Shown here: positions 1 through 7,907 of the stretch, one piece after another
Position numbering within the stretch: the stretch's first letter is position 1
Layout: every line of letters starts with the position of its first letter
Assembly: GCA_002338505.1 (NCBI GenBank)
Contig: DDIK01000031.1
Location: 1 to 31,498, forward strand
Source of the DNA: Bacteriovorax sp. UBA1852
GTDB lineage: Bacteria; Bdellovibrionota; Bacteriovoracia; Bacteriovoracales; Bacteriovoracaceae
Reading direction: 5' to 3'
Length of the DNA stretch: 31,498 bases
Translations under genes and position numbers: made by a program
Notes under the pieces: generated by a model
Told to the model about the DNA's origin: nothing
Database searches by the model: none
Seen by the model: the letters and a program-made list of their open reading frames with translations, nothing else

Positions 1-1
1 C

Positions 2-853
2 GGTAAAAAGCTTTCTCTACCTCTTTGGATATCTTCTATGACCGGAGGAACGGGTAAGGCCAAGCACATAAATAATAATCTCTCTAAAGTTGCTGGTAAT
101 AAGCAAATTGGTTTTGGGCTAGGTTCTTGCCGACCACTCTTAGAGTCTGATGTGTTCTTTGATGATTTTCACTTAAAACACCACACCAAAGACGCTCCCT
201 ATTGGGCCAATCTTGGAGTGGCACAAGTAAGTGAACTTCTTTCTCAAGGGCGCATGAATGAAATCAATAATCTTTTAAAAAGGCTTGAAGTAGATGGTCT
301 TATAATTCATGTAAACCCGCTTCAAGAGTGGATGCAGCCAGAGGGGGATGTATTTGTTGAAGACCCTCTCACCACTATAAAAAAGACTTTTGATAAGATT
401 AACTTTCCCATCATCGTAAAGGAAGTTGGACAGGGGATGGGACCTAGAAGTTTAAAGTCTCTTATGGAGTTGCCACTAATGGCCATTGAGTTTGCGGCCT
501 ATGGCGGAACAAACTTCACGACTCTCGAGAAGCTGCGCTCAATAGATGCACCAGAGATACATGACAGCGTAACAAGAATTGGCCATACTGCGTTAGACAT
601 GGTAGAGATGACGAATAAAATTATAAAAGAAAACCCCTCAATAAAGTGTCAGGACTTTATCATTTCTGGTGGTGTGAGAGAATATTTAACTGGTTATTAT
701 CTTATGAATAAATCCCTTGGAAATTGTGTCTTTGGTATGGCATCCCCTTTCTTAAATCATGCTGATCAAGGCGTTGATAAGCTAGAGGATTTTGTGAATG
801 AAATCGAAAAAGGTCTGCAACTGGCCAATCAGTATTTAAGTATTAGGAATTGA
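2..853 (+). CDS. fni: Type 2 isopentenyl-diphosphate delta-isomerase (5'-truncated)
   Basis: This FMN enzyme interconverts IPP and DMAPP in the cytoplasm and closes the mevalonate route. The frame is open to the first base of the window, so the true start lies upstream; the ATG at 38 is internal. It sits in the family motif ISSMTGGT, the flavin-binding strand of type 2 isomerases. Downstream are GLGSCRPLLES, the NPLQEW..PEGD signature whose Glu binds Mg, VKEVGQGMG, the AAYGGTNFTTLE loop, and ISGGV followed by FGMASPFL, where family members bind the FMN phosphate. It lies 3 bases before the HMG-CoA reductase gene, so the two are almost certainly co-transcribed. Type 2 isomerases are usually about 340-350 residues; 283 complete codons are visible here, so roughly 60 N-terminal residues are missing. 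The identity is secure from motifs and context. Confidence 0.93.
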   Translation, partial: GKKLSLPLWISSMTGGTGKAKHINNNLSKVAGNKQIGFGLGSCRPLLESDVFFDDFHLKHHTKDAPYWANLGVAQVSELLSQGRMNEINNLLKRLEVDGLIIHVNPLQEWMQPEGDVFVEDPLTTIKKTFDKINFPIIVKEVGQGMGPRSLKSLMELPLMAIEFAAYGGTNFTTLEKLRSIDAPEIHDSVTRIGHTALDMVEMTNKIIKENPSIKCQDFIISGGVREYLTGYYLMNKSLGNCVFGMASPFLNHADQGVDKLEDFVNEIEKGLQLANQYLSIRN

Positions 854-856
854 GCA

Positions 857-2161
857 ATGATTAAGGGTTTTTCGAAATTAAGCAAACTAGAGAAGATTGA
901 CTATATCGTAGACAATTTCTTTCATAGTAATGAAAACTATAAGAAGTTGCTTATGAAGTTTTGGCATAAAGACGCAGAACTTCAAACTATATTTGATGAG
1001 TTTTCTGAAAATACAATTTCAAATTTCTATTTTCCATATGGTGTCGTCCCTAATTTCATGCTCAACGGAAAGCTTCACACTGTACCTATGGTAATAGAAG
1101 AGAGTTCTGTTGTTGCAGCACTATCAAAAGCCGCTAAGTTTTGGGCAAAAAGAGGTGGCTTTCATTCTAAAGTGATCAACTCTGAAAAAGTGGGGCAAGT
1201 CCACTTCATTTCAAATGAATCAAAAGAATTTATCAACAATTTCTTTGAAGAAAATAAGAAGACATTCTTCGCCATTGCTTCACAAAACTCTGTGAGTATG
1301 GAAAAACGTGGCGGAGGACTTAGAGATGTCGTTCTTAAAGATCTCTCTGATAAAGAACCTGGATTATTTCAACTCTATGCAACTTTTGAAACCTGTAATG
1401 CTATGGGTGCAAATTATATCAATACAATTTTAGAAGCTTTTGGAAAGTATCTTGAAGACTCCTTTGAGAAGTACTCCAAAGATATGCAAGTTGTGATGTG
1501 TATTCTTTCAAATTACACACCTAATTGCATCGTGAAATCGTGGGTCGAATGTAGTTTAGAAGAACTTAATGACCCTTCTCATGGAATGTCTGGTCTAGAG
1601 TTTGCCCGTAAATTTCAAAGAGCTGTTAGGATTGCCCAAGTGGATCCTTATCGCGCGACGACTCATAATAAAGGTATTTTTAATGGAGTTGACGGCGTTG
1701 TTCTCGCCACTGGAAATGACTTCAGAGCAGTTGAAGCTTGCGGTCACGCTTATGCTTCTCGTTCTGGTACCTATACAAGCCTTACAAATGTTTTCATTAA
1801 TGAAGAGCAGGGTACATTTCGTTTTGAAATCGACCTACCAATATCTCTTGGAACAGTCGGGGGACTTACAAAACTACATCCTTTAGCAAACCTCTCTCTT
1901 AAACTTCTTGGCGACCCTTCGGCCAAGAATTTAATGTCGATTTGTTCAAGTGTTGGACTTGCTCAAAATTTTGCTGCTCTAAGAAGTCTAGTGACTAGTG
2001 GAATTCAGAAGGGGCACATGAAGATGCATTTAATGAACATCTTAAACCAATTAGAAGCAACAGATAAAGAGAAAGAGTTTGTAAAAGGTCTCTTTGACAA
2101 TAAAGTTGTGAGCTTTAGTGATGTAAAGCAAGCGATCATAGAACATAGATCATTAAGTTAA
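857..2161 (+). CDS. mvaA: Class II hydroxymethylglutaryl-CoA reductase
   Basis: This cytoplasmic enzyme reduces HMG-CoA to mevalonate with NAD(P)H, the committed step of isoprenoid synthesis. At 434 residues without membrane segments it has the size of soluble class II bacterial reductases. The Pseudomonas-type catalytic set is visible: Glu in VPMVIEESSVV (about 81), Lys272 in THNKG, Asp288 in LATGNDFRAVEA, and His387 in GIQKGHM. The VGTVGG-type stretch appears as LGTVGGLTKLHPLA. The usual DAMGAN motif reads NAMGAN (residue 181), an Asp-to-Asn change in a region that contacts substrate and cofactor; all four core catalytic residues are kept, so activity is expected. The start is the ATG 3 bases after the isomerase stop, with a weak purine-rich ribosome site inside the upstream gene. 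Cofactor preference cannot be read with confidence. Confidence 0.96.
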   Translation: MIKGFSKLSKLEKIDYIVDNFFHSNENYKKLLMKFWHKDAELQTIFDEFSENTISNFYFPYGVVPNFMLNGKLHTVPMVIEESSVVAALSKAAKFWAKRGGFHSKVINSEKVGQVHFISNESKEFINNFFEENKKTFFAIASQNSVSMEKRGGGLRDVVLKDLSDKEPGLFQLYATFETCNAMGANYINTILEAFGKYLEDSFEKYSKDMQVVMCILSNYTPNCIVKSWVECSLEELNDPSHGMSGLEFARKFQRAVRIAQVDPYRATTHNKGIFNGVDGVVLATGNDFRAVEACGHAYASRSGTYTSLTNVFINEEQGTFRFEIDLPISLGTVGGLTKLHPLANLSLKLLGDPSAKNLMSICSSVGLAQNFAALRSLVTSGIQKGHMKMHLMNILNQLEATDKEKEFVKGLFDNKVVSFSDVKQAIIEHRSLS

Positions 2162-2177
2162 TTTAAGGACGATGACA

Positions 2178-3206
2178 ATGCAGCAACAAGGACAACATCT
2201 TTTAAAATATTTTTCCAAGGATCAGACCATTAGTAGATTAGAGAAAGATCAAACATTTTACGGCAACGGAAAAGTTCTCTTAAGCGGAGAGTACTTCGTT
2301 ATGGATGGGGCTCTTGCTGTTGGGCTACCAACTCAAGTTGGCCAAAGTTTAGATGTAAAATATACCCCTTCATTTAATCCGACTCTTACTTGGAAGTCTT
2401 TTGGCCCCTCAGGAAAGCTTTGGTTTGAAGCAAATTTTGAATTTTGGCACTTTGAACTTATCGGAGACGACTACCCTGAAGAGGCCATTGTTCTTCAAAA
2501 GATATTACGTGCAGTTAGAAAGCAAAATACTCATTTCTTAAGAGACTCCCAAGACGTTAGTGTTGTCACTCAACTTGGTTTCCCTCTTGATTGGGGTTTA
2601 GGCTCAAGTTCTACTCTCATGCATAACATCGCAGATTGGGCGTATATTAGTCCGTTTAAGTTGTTATTTGATACTTTTGGAGGTTCAGGCTATGACATTG
2701 CCTGTGCTCAAAGTGATGGACCTATATTGTACCAAAGAAATAATGATGGTCCTAACTGGTCTCCGATTCATTTTTACCCATCTTTTCACGAAGAACTTTT
2801 CTTCGTCCATCTGAACAAGAAAATGAACTCGAGAAAAGCAATAGAGGACTATAATGCGAAAAAGCCTCATTCACCCGAAATTATAAGTGCAATCTCTGAT
2901 ATTTCTAATCAAATGACAGTTGCTAAATCTGGTGCTGATTTTAGGTTTCTTATGAGTTCTCATGAAACTATTGTAGGCAAAGAGCTAGATTATGAATCAG
3001 TAAAAACAAAATATTTCAGTGATTTTGATGGAGCAATTAAGTCACTAGGTGCATGGGGGGGAGATTTTATTCTATGCTCTACTCAAAGAGGTGCTAAATA
3101 CGTTGAGGACTACTTTGTCGAAAAAGGTAATAAAGTTGTTATTCCTTATAAGGAATTAATCTTAAAACAAGAGGAAGAGCAGACATCTGACAAGTCTGTT
3201 CATTAG
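2178..3206 (+). CDS. GYDIA-family GHMP kinase, probable mevalonate-pathway kinase
   Basis: A small-molecule kinase of the GHMP superfamily (galactokinase, homoserine, mevalonate, phosphomevalonate kinases). From the ATG at 2178 the protein is 342 residues. Motif 1 is GNGKVLLSGEY (29-39), the phosphate-loop motif 2 is GLGSSS (140-145), and the subgroup hallmark GYDIA lies at 171-175 in GGSGYDIACAQSDG. A C-terminal GAWGGDF supplies motif 3. I prefer ATG 2178 to ATG 2172 because AAGGA at 2165-2169 is 8 bases from the former and only 2 from the latter. As I recall, this family is best known in Bacteroidetes, also next to mevalonate genes. Since the last gene of the operon resembles mevalonate kinase, this one is the candidate for phosphomevalonate kinase, but the roles could be reversed. 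Family assignment is firm; substrate is inference. Confidence 0.85.
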   Translation: MQQQGQHLLKYFSKDQTISRLEKDQTFYGNGKVLLSGEYFVMDGALAVGLPTQVGQSLDVKYTPSFNPTLTWKSFGPSGKLWFEANFEFWHFELIGDDYPEEAIVLQKILRAVRKQNTHFLRDSQDVSVVTQLGFPLDWGLGSSSTLMHNIADWAYISPFKLLFDTFGGSGYDIACAQSDGPILYQRNNDGPNWSPIHFYPSFHEELFFVHLNKKMNSRKAIEDYNAKKPHSPEIISAISDISNQMTVAKSGADFRFLMSSHETIVGKELDYESVKTKYFSDFDGAIKSLGAWGGDFILCSTQRGAKYVEDYFVEKGNKVVIPYKELILKQEEEQTSDKSVH

Positions 3207-3207
3207 T

Positions 3208-4245
3208 ATGAAACTTTTAGACTCTTACAGCGTTACTTATACATGTCCATCTAATATTGCTCTTATTAAGTACTGGGGAAAGTTCGCTACGCAGTTTCCA
3301 TGCAATCCATCTCTAAGTATGACTTTGGATAAGTGCCACACTAAGACAACTGTTCATTTCACTAAAGTTGACTCCCCATCTTGTGATGTAGAACTTTTAT
3401 TTGAAGGTAGAAAAAATCCTAAGTTTGAAGTGAAGCTTTCAAAGTTTCTAGATGAACAATCTCATATATTTCCTTGGCTAAAGCACTATGCACTTAAAAT
3501 TGAGTCGCATAATACTTTTCCGCATTCAGCTGGTATTGCTTCATCTGCTTCAAGTATGGGTGCTCTTAGTATGTGTTTAAACGATTTTGACTCAGCTCTT
3601 AAGGCGCAAGAGGGTATAGATGTTAATCAGTGCTCAAGTGTCGCGCGATTAGGTTCAGGGAGTGCATCAAGGTCTATTTTTAAAAATTATTCTATTTGGG
3701 GCGAGTGCTTTGTTAAGGATAGCTCTAACGAGTACGCAATTGAATTTAGTGGTTTTTCAAAAGAGTTTTTAACTCTTAGAGATGCTGTACTCATCGTAAA
3801 CGATGGAGAGAAGGCGGTTTCATCCCGACAGGGCCATGCACTGATGAATGAGCATCCATTTAAAAATGTAAGATACGAGAACGCACATAAAAACCTAGAG
3901 ATGCTTATAAAGGCAATGAAATCTGGAGATACTAAGTCATTTGTTCGTATCGTTGAGTCTGAGGCCCTAGAACTCCATGGACTTATGATGAATTCAAATC
4001 CTTCATTTATTTTAATGAAGCCTCAAACTCTTTCAATTATAGAAGAGATTAGAAACTTTAGAACAATGTTTGAAGTAGATATTTGTTTCACCCTAGATGC
4101 AGGGCCAAATGTACATTTATTATATTTTGAAAAAGATAAAGATATTGTTAAGAAGTTTATAAATGAAACCTTATTACCTCTTACCCATAGAGAAACTGTT
4201 ATTTATGATCAAATAGGCCTAGGACCTCATAAAGTTTTATGTTAG
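3208..4245 (+). CDS. mvaD: Diphosphomevalonate decarboxylase
   Basis: It converts mevalonate 5-diphosphate plus ATP to IPP, CO2, ADP and phosphate in the cytoplasm. The N-terminal signature SNIALIKYWGK (15-25) carries the conserved substrate-binding Lys. The GHMP phosphate loop follows as HSAGIASSASSMGAL (106-120), then RLGSGSASRS (147-156) with the conserved Arg, and the catalytic Asp297 in LDAGPNVHL. Length (345) matches the family at about 325-350. The start codon lies one base after the previous stop with no clear Shine-Dalgarno, so translation is probably coupled. The 3' end overlaps the next gene by 7 bases (4239-4245). All key residues are present, so this should be an active decarboxylase and not the related mevalonate-3-kinase type, although that distinction needs alignment. 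Confidence 0.95.
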   Translation: MKLLDSYSVTYTCPSNIALIKYWGKFATQFPCNPSLSMTLDKCHTKTTVHFTKVDSPSCDVELLFEGRKNPKFEVKLSKFLDEQSHIFPWLKHYALKIESHNTFPHSAGIASSASSMGALSMCLNDFDSALKAQEGIDVNQCSSVARLGSGSASRSIFKNYSIWGECFVKDSSNEYAIEFSGFSKEFLTLRDAVLIVNDGEKAVSSRQGHALMNEHPFKNVRYENAHKNLEMLIKAMKSGDTKSFVRIVESEALELHGLMMNSNPSFILMKPQTLSIIEEIRNFRTMFEVDICFTLDAGPNVHLLYFEKDKDIVKKFINETLLPLTHRETVIYDQIGLGPHKVLC

Positions 4246-5156
4246 TTAATAAGTCGTTTCCTGCAAAAATTCTCTTATTTGGCGAGTACTCAGTTATTAG
4301 AGACTCTAAGGCTTTGGCAACACCATATAATCTCTTTGATGGTAAATTAATCTTTCCTGTTGAGAACTTGAGAGAAATTGATAATGAACTTCAGGCATTG
4401 GCGCTCTATTTATCTAGAAAGATAAAGAAAAATGATCTCTCTTTTGATTTTGACATAAGATCATTTAACTTTGATGTCTCTGGCGGTCTTCGCTTCGAGT
4501 CTTCAATCCCGCAAGGTTATGGAGCTGGTAGCTCTGGTGCTCTGTGCGCTGCAATTTTTAATCAATATAGCTCAATAGATAAATCATCTGTTCATGATAT
4601 TTCATATTTAAAGTCTTGCCTTAGCGAACTAGAGTCTCACTTCCACGGTTCAAGTTCAGGAGTTGACCCTCTGATCAGTTATCTCAACAGTCCGCTTTTA
4701 ATCGATGCTAATCGAGAATTAAAAAATGTAACGATTCCAAAGTTTACTAATAAAACAGGTGGAGGGATTTTCCTGTTAAATACAGGGCGTGCAAGAAGAA
4801 CTGAACCTCTCGTTAGTCTATTTCTAGAGAAATGTAGCTCTAAAGACTTTGCTTATCTATGTGATCGAGTACTCAAGCCCATTTCTGATAGGTGTATTGA
4901 TTCACTATTGAGCAAGGACTTAGAATCTCTTTTAGAAAACTTCAAAGATCTATCCATTTTTCAAACAGAGAACTTTGAGGCCATGATACCTCATCTTTAC
5001 CGAGATCTTTGGCTTCAAGGTATTCAAGATGATTCATTTTACCTGAAATTATGTGGTGCTGGCGGGGGAGGTTTTCTTTTAGGAATTACTACCTCTTTTA
5101 GAAATCTTCCCGAAGATATTGCCGGTATGAATATACGTCCGCTAATAGAGTTTTAG
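4239..5156 (+). CDS. GHMP kinase, mevalonate kinase-like
   Basis: A 305-residue GHMP kinase. Motif 1 is FPAKILLFGEYSVI (7-20), the ATP phosphate loop is IPQGYGAGSSGALCAA (90-105), and the mevalonate-kinase-type acidic/His region FHGSSSGVDPLISYL (135-149) contains the conserved Asp and Gly. The C-terminal glycine motif is CGAGGGGFLLG. IPQGYG and HG.SSG.DP match the form of mevalonate kinases that I associate with Bacteroidetes. It starts with ATG overlapping the mvaD stop in ATGTTAG, a classical translational-coupling arrangement, and has no separate ribosome site. Expected reaction: mevalonate to mevalonate 5-phosphate with ATP; phosphomevalonate kinase is the alternative. It is the last gene of the operon and meets the convergent crotonase-like gene end to end, the two coding regions sharing 4 bases. 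Confidence 0.85.
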   Translation: MLVNKSFPAKILLFGEYSVIRDSKALATPYNLFDGKLIFPVENLREIDNELQALALYLSRKIKKNDLSFDFDIRSFNFDVSGGLRFESSIPQGYGAGSSGALCAAIFNQYSSIDKSSVHDISYLKSCLSELESHFHGSSSGVDPLISYLNSPLLIDANRELKNVTIPKFTNKTGGGIFLLNTGRARRTEPLVSLFLEKCSSKDFAYLCDRVLKPISDRCIDSLLSKDLESLLENFKDLSIFQTENFEAMIPHLYRDLWLQGIQDDSFYLKLCGAGGGGFLLGITTSFRNLPEDIAGMNIRPLIEF

Positions 5157-5974
5157 GCACTAATCTCGCTTTCCTCAAGTTGCTCCTTGTTGTCTTTAAG
5201 TATTCTTCCAAGCTCTCGAGGATTAACAAAGTCTTTGTTTTGAGCAAAGCTCTTCCAATCTCCTGTGACAAGTGATGCGTGTGCAAATTCTCGATCTTTA
5301 TCCATTAACTTTTGCATATCTTCTATTAATTCATTATTGATAGACCTCTTGTGCTGAATCCGCGCCACACTTGATTGTTTTGCAACTTTTGCCAAGAGTG
5401 ACTTCTTTAAACCAAAAGAGTTCTTAAAGTGAATAATACCTACGTCTAATAGATCATCGGTATTTAGCTCTAATCCACAATTTAGGTGTGCTTTTATTTT
5501 AGAATAATTAAAGATCTTATTAAGCATGGAAGGGCCACTAAATATAGGGCATAAGCCCCTTTCTAAGATATTTGTAATGAGTGTAGTCTCGTCATCACAC
5601 ATGCGAACATCTCCACCATATGAGAGTTCCCACATATGAAAGTCACTTACTTTGCCCATATCCCAAATAATTGTTTGGGGTAAGAGAAGCTGGATCCAAG
5701 TGAGCTCTTGGATTTTATGGCATAAATCGACAAAAGACTTTGGATTTTCATTCGCTGTAAAATCTCGATTAAGGAGTGTTATATCTTCATTAAATTCTAT
5801 TAAAAGTGATGAAATTTCAAGTTTATTACTCAACCAATTAAAGAGACTTTCGATCTCTGTGATAAAGACCTTAGAGTCAAAGGATTCTGGATTTTTATGA
5901 ATATTGACTGTACAGTTTTTTGTTTCGCGACTTAGAGATACTTCAAAGTGTGTAAAGTCTAATAGGTTTGGCAT
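5153..5974 (-). CDS. Degenerate crotonase-fold protein (enoyl-CoA hydratase/isomerase-like)
   Basis: The 273-residue protein follows the crotonase (ECH/ECI) plan: an N-terminal beta strand region (FEVSLSRE...CTVNIHKNPE), a helix, LLIEFNEDITLLNRDF (where the oxyanion-hole segment normally lies), and then WELSYGGDVRMCDDETTLI at 115-133. That stretch aligns with the family segment ending in CELAMMCD plus the following strand. Glu116 could equal the first catalytic Glu, but the second (in the usual PE..LG..P motif) is not present: the corresponding stretch reads NILERGLCP. The A-x-G-G-G core is also eroded (SDFHMWEL). It may therefore be an isomerase with one acid residue or a non-catalytic relative. 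The start is supported by AAGGAG five bases upstream of ATG on the minus strand. It lies downstream of the minus-strand AAA gene with 99 bases between. Fold assignment is from pattern only. Confidence 0.6.
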   Translation of the reverse strand: MPNLLDFTHFEVSLSRETKNCTVNIHKNPESFDSKVFITEIESLFNWLSNKLEISSLLIEFNEDITLLNRDFTANENPKSFVDLCHKIQELTWIQLLLPQTIIWDMGKVSDFHMWELSYGGDVRMCDDETTLITNILERGLCPIFSGPSMLNKIFNYSKIKAHLNCGLELNTDDLLDVGIIHFKNSFGLKKSLLAKVAKQSSVARIQHKRSINNELIEDMQKLMDKDREFAHASLVTGDWKSFAQNKDFVNPRELGRILKDNKEQLEESEISA

Positions 5975-6073
5975 ATTCCACTCCTTGGTGCCTTAACTTA
6001 TTCATTCCTTAAATAAGTCATACTAATTATTTCAAAGATGGCCATTCGTTGTCAAAAAAAAGATGGTTGTTCT

Positions 6074-7807
6074 CTACGATGCTTGAGTTTTCTTCTTTTT
6101 TTCAAAATGTTCTTTAATAATATCAACGTGATTTTCATAGTTTATGCTGGTGTCATGTTGATTAATAGCTGAGTGAATAAGTTTGAATAACGACTTGTTC
6201 TTCTTTGCTACAGTTTTTTTATTTTGAGTGTTTAAGTGTAGCGAGATCTTCATGTCATTATAGGATCTAAGTATTCCCTTACGTATTTCTGTTCTGAGTT
6301 CTTTTAGGTTATTTGGCCAGTTATATTCAATCAGAGAGTCTATACTTTGATGTGTAAATTCTTTAAATGGAAGCTCTCGCTTATCTAATTCCTCTTTAAG
6401 TATTTCTGAGGCTATATCGAGAATGTCATTTCTTCTATTTCTTAGCGGGGGTAAATAAACTTGAACATGGGCCAAGAGATAGAATAGCTTCTTGAGTATC
6501 TTACCACTCTTCACATGATAACTAAGCTCAATTGAACTTTCCGTATAGATAATGGCCTTAGAATTTTTTAAGAAGTCATAAAGAAAACTTTGTTGACTAT
6601 GATTAAGTTTATAAACTTCTTTTAAATGAAATACTTTTGTCTGAGAATTTAGTTCTTCCGTATGTTCAAAGAACTCATTAATTTTATCAAGACTTGAGAA
6701 GTCTATAACTGTGTAGTCATTACTATTATATCTGCTATTTGCAATAATATAGTCGATAATCTCATGCTTCTTAGTACCTTTTTCTCCAGTGACAATGATA
6801 TTCTTTTTTTGATTTTTCAAATTATCGATGACATTTTTAAGTTCTATGTTTGTTCGATTGTGTCCTATGAAATTATCATAAACGTGCTCATTCTCTTTAT
6901 CGTTCTTTAGTTTTGAATTATAATCTTTAAAGAAGTAAGACATTATCGTGCAAAATAACTTCAAGGATGTTTCTTGAAGAGAATTAAAATGCTTCTTATC
7001 TAATGTATTGTAAATGGTTACGATGCCTATGGGCTTTTGTAGTCGATTATGTATAGGATAAGAGATAGAGTTATAAATCTCAATTGCAGTTGAATCATTT
7101 ATATCTCTTACTTCCTTATTTTTATTAAAGTTCACTAATGTATTATTTGCAAATGATAGTTCTATGTTCTTTTGTGAACTAGATAAATATTCGATTTTTT
7201 CAATATTCGAGCGTGAGTGTTCAAGAATGTTGGTATTTAAATTATGTATGTGAATACTATAGTAATTACTTTTAAATGCACTTGATAAATCTTTTAATAA
7301 ATCTTTTGGATCACTTGCGAAGATATCTTCAATGATTGAATAGAATAGTGAAAATAACTCTACTCCTTCACTTAAATGTATTTTGCGGTTGAGTGTTGAG
7401 GCCAAGAATAAATGCTCTTCTATAACTTTAGGAGTAATTCTCTTTATATAATCCTTAAGAAAGTAATCAAGAACCTCATTATTTATACTCTTATCTAATA
7501 ATATACCATAGACAACTAAAGTCGTGTCCTCTTCAGATATAAAAGAGCGAACTATCTTACCTTTTAAATCAAAACTCCAAGGATGAAGAAAACTCTTACT
7601 ATTAAGCGTTAAATCTACTCTTGTCCCAATAATAAACTTATTTGAACTTTTGAAATTTAGGCCTGTTAGATTGATACTTTCAAGTTTTAAACTTTTAAAT
7701 TGTTGAGTTTTACTTTCAGTCGAGAGATCAATAGTGATTTTGTCACTATCTCTAATTGGAATTCTATAGGATTTAAAAAAGTGATAATTGAGTATGCTAT
7801 TTTTCAT
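6074..7807 (-). CDS. PilZ-like/GAF/NtrC-like AAA protein lacking sigma-54 contact motif
   Basis: Predicted architecture of this 577-residue protein: an N-terminal PilZ-like beta domain (about 10-115), a GAF-like sensor (about 150-295), and an AAA domain of NtrC type (about 312-510). The AAA call rests on GEKGTKK (341-347) at the Walker A site, PPLRNRRNDILDIA (453-466), which matches the activators' PPLR.R..DI element, and YNWPNNLKELR (495-505), which matches the WPGN.REL helix. The GAFTGA loop is absent, Walker B is replaced by KVFHLKEV, and the Lys-rich C-terminus shows no clear Fis-type helix-turn-helix. It therefore probably does not activate sigma-54 polymerase; a structural, nucleotide-binding or anti-activator role is possible. 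The c-di-GMP residues of canonical PilZ are not evident. Its divergent neighbour at 7908 is a paralogue with the same domain order. Confidence 0.7.
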   Translation of the reverse strand: MKNSILNYHFFKSYRIPIRDSDKITIDLSTESKTQQFKSLKLESINLTGLNFKSSNKFIIGTRVDLTLNSKSFLHPWSFDLKGKIVRSFISEEDTTLVVYGILLDKSINNEVLDYFLKDYIKRITPKVIEEHLFLASTLNRKIHLSEGVELFSLFYSIIEDIFASDPKDLLKDLSSAFKSNYYSIHIHNLNTNILEHSRSNIEKIEYLSSSQKNIELSFANNTLVNFNKNKEVRDINDSTAIEIYNSISYPIHNRLQKPIGIVTIYNTLDKKHFNSLQETSLKLFCTIMSYFFKDYNSKLKNDKENEHVYDNFIGHNRTNIELKNVIDNLKNQKKNIIVTGEKGTKKHEIIDYIIANSRYNSNDYTVIDFSSLDKINEFFEHTEELNSQTKVFHLKEVYKLNHSQQSFLYDFLKNSKAIIYTESSIELSYHVKSGKILKKLFYLLAHVQVYLPPLRNRRNDILDIASEILKEELDKRELPFKEFTHQSIDSLIEYNWPNNLKELRTEIRKGILRSYNDMKISLHLNTQNKKTVAKKNKSLFKLIHSAINQHDTSINYENHVDIIKEHFEKKKKTQAS

Positions 7808-7862
7808 AAACTTCTTATCGTCAGTTTTAATAAAAAGTTGACTAAAGTAGTGTGTTTTTATT

Positions 7863-7870
7863 GCCGATAA
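7863..7870 (+). promoter_or_regulatory. Sigma-28 (FliA)-like promoter -10 element
   Basis: GCCGATAA is a perfect match to the -10 consensus of flagellar sigma-28 promoters. A -35-like TAAAGTAG lies at 7843-7850 (6 of 8 against TAAAGTTT) with a 12-base spacer; 11 is typical. The predicted start of transcription, near 7877, gives a leader of about 30 bases to the TTG start at 7908, with AGGAG at 7897-7901 inside it. No convincing sigma-70 promoter is visible in this intergenic region. This is pattern matching; no FliA gene is in the window. Confidence 0.45.
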
Positions 7871-7907
7871 GACTGATAAGTTAAGTGTCTAATATTAGGA
7901 GCATGAA

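Noticed and set aside
1602..1886. 94-residue open frame inside the HMG-CoA reductase gene
   Set aside because: Same strand, different frame, overlapping a strongly conserved catalytic region; no ribosome site or domain.
5996..6018. 7-base inverted repeat as a terminator for the 6074 gene
   Set aside because: Short stem, 9-base loop and no T-run in the right orientation; at most a weak operator.
7838..7866. Sigma-70 promoter starting from TTGACT at 7838
   Set aside because: No acceptable -10 at 16-19 bases; the sigma-28-like pattern at 7863 fits better.
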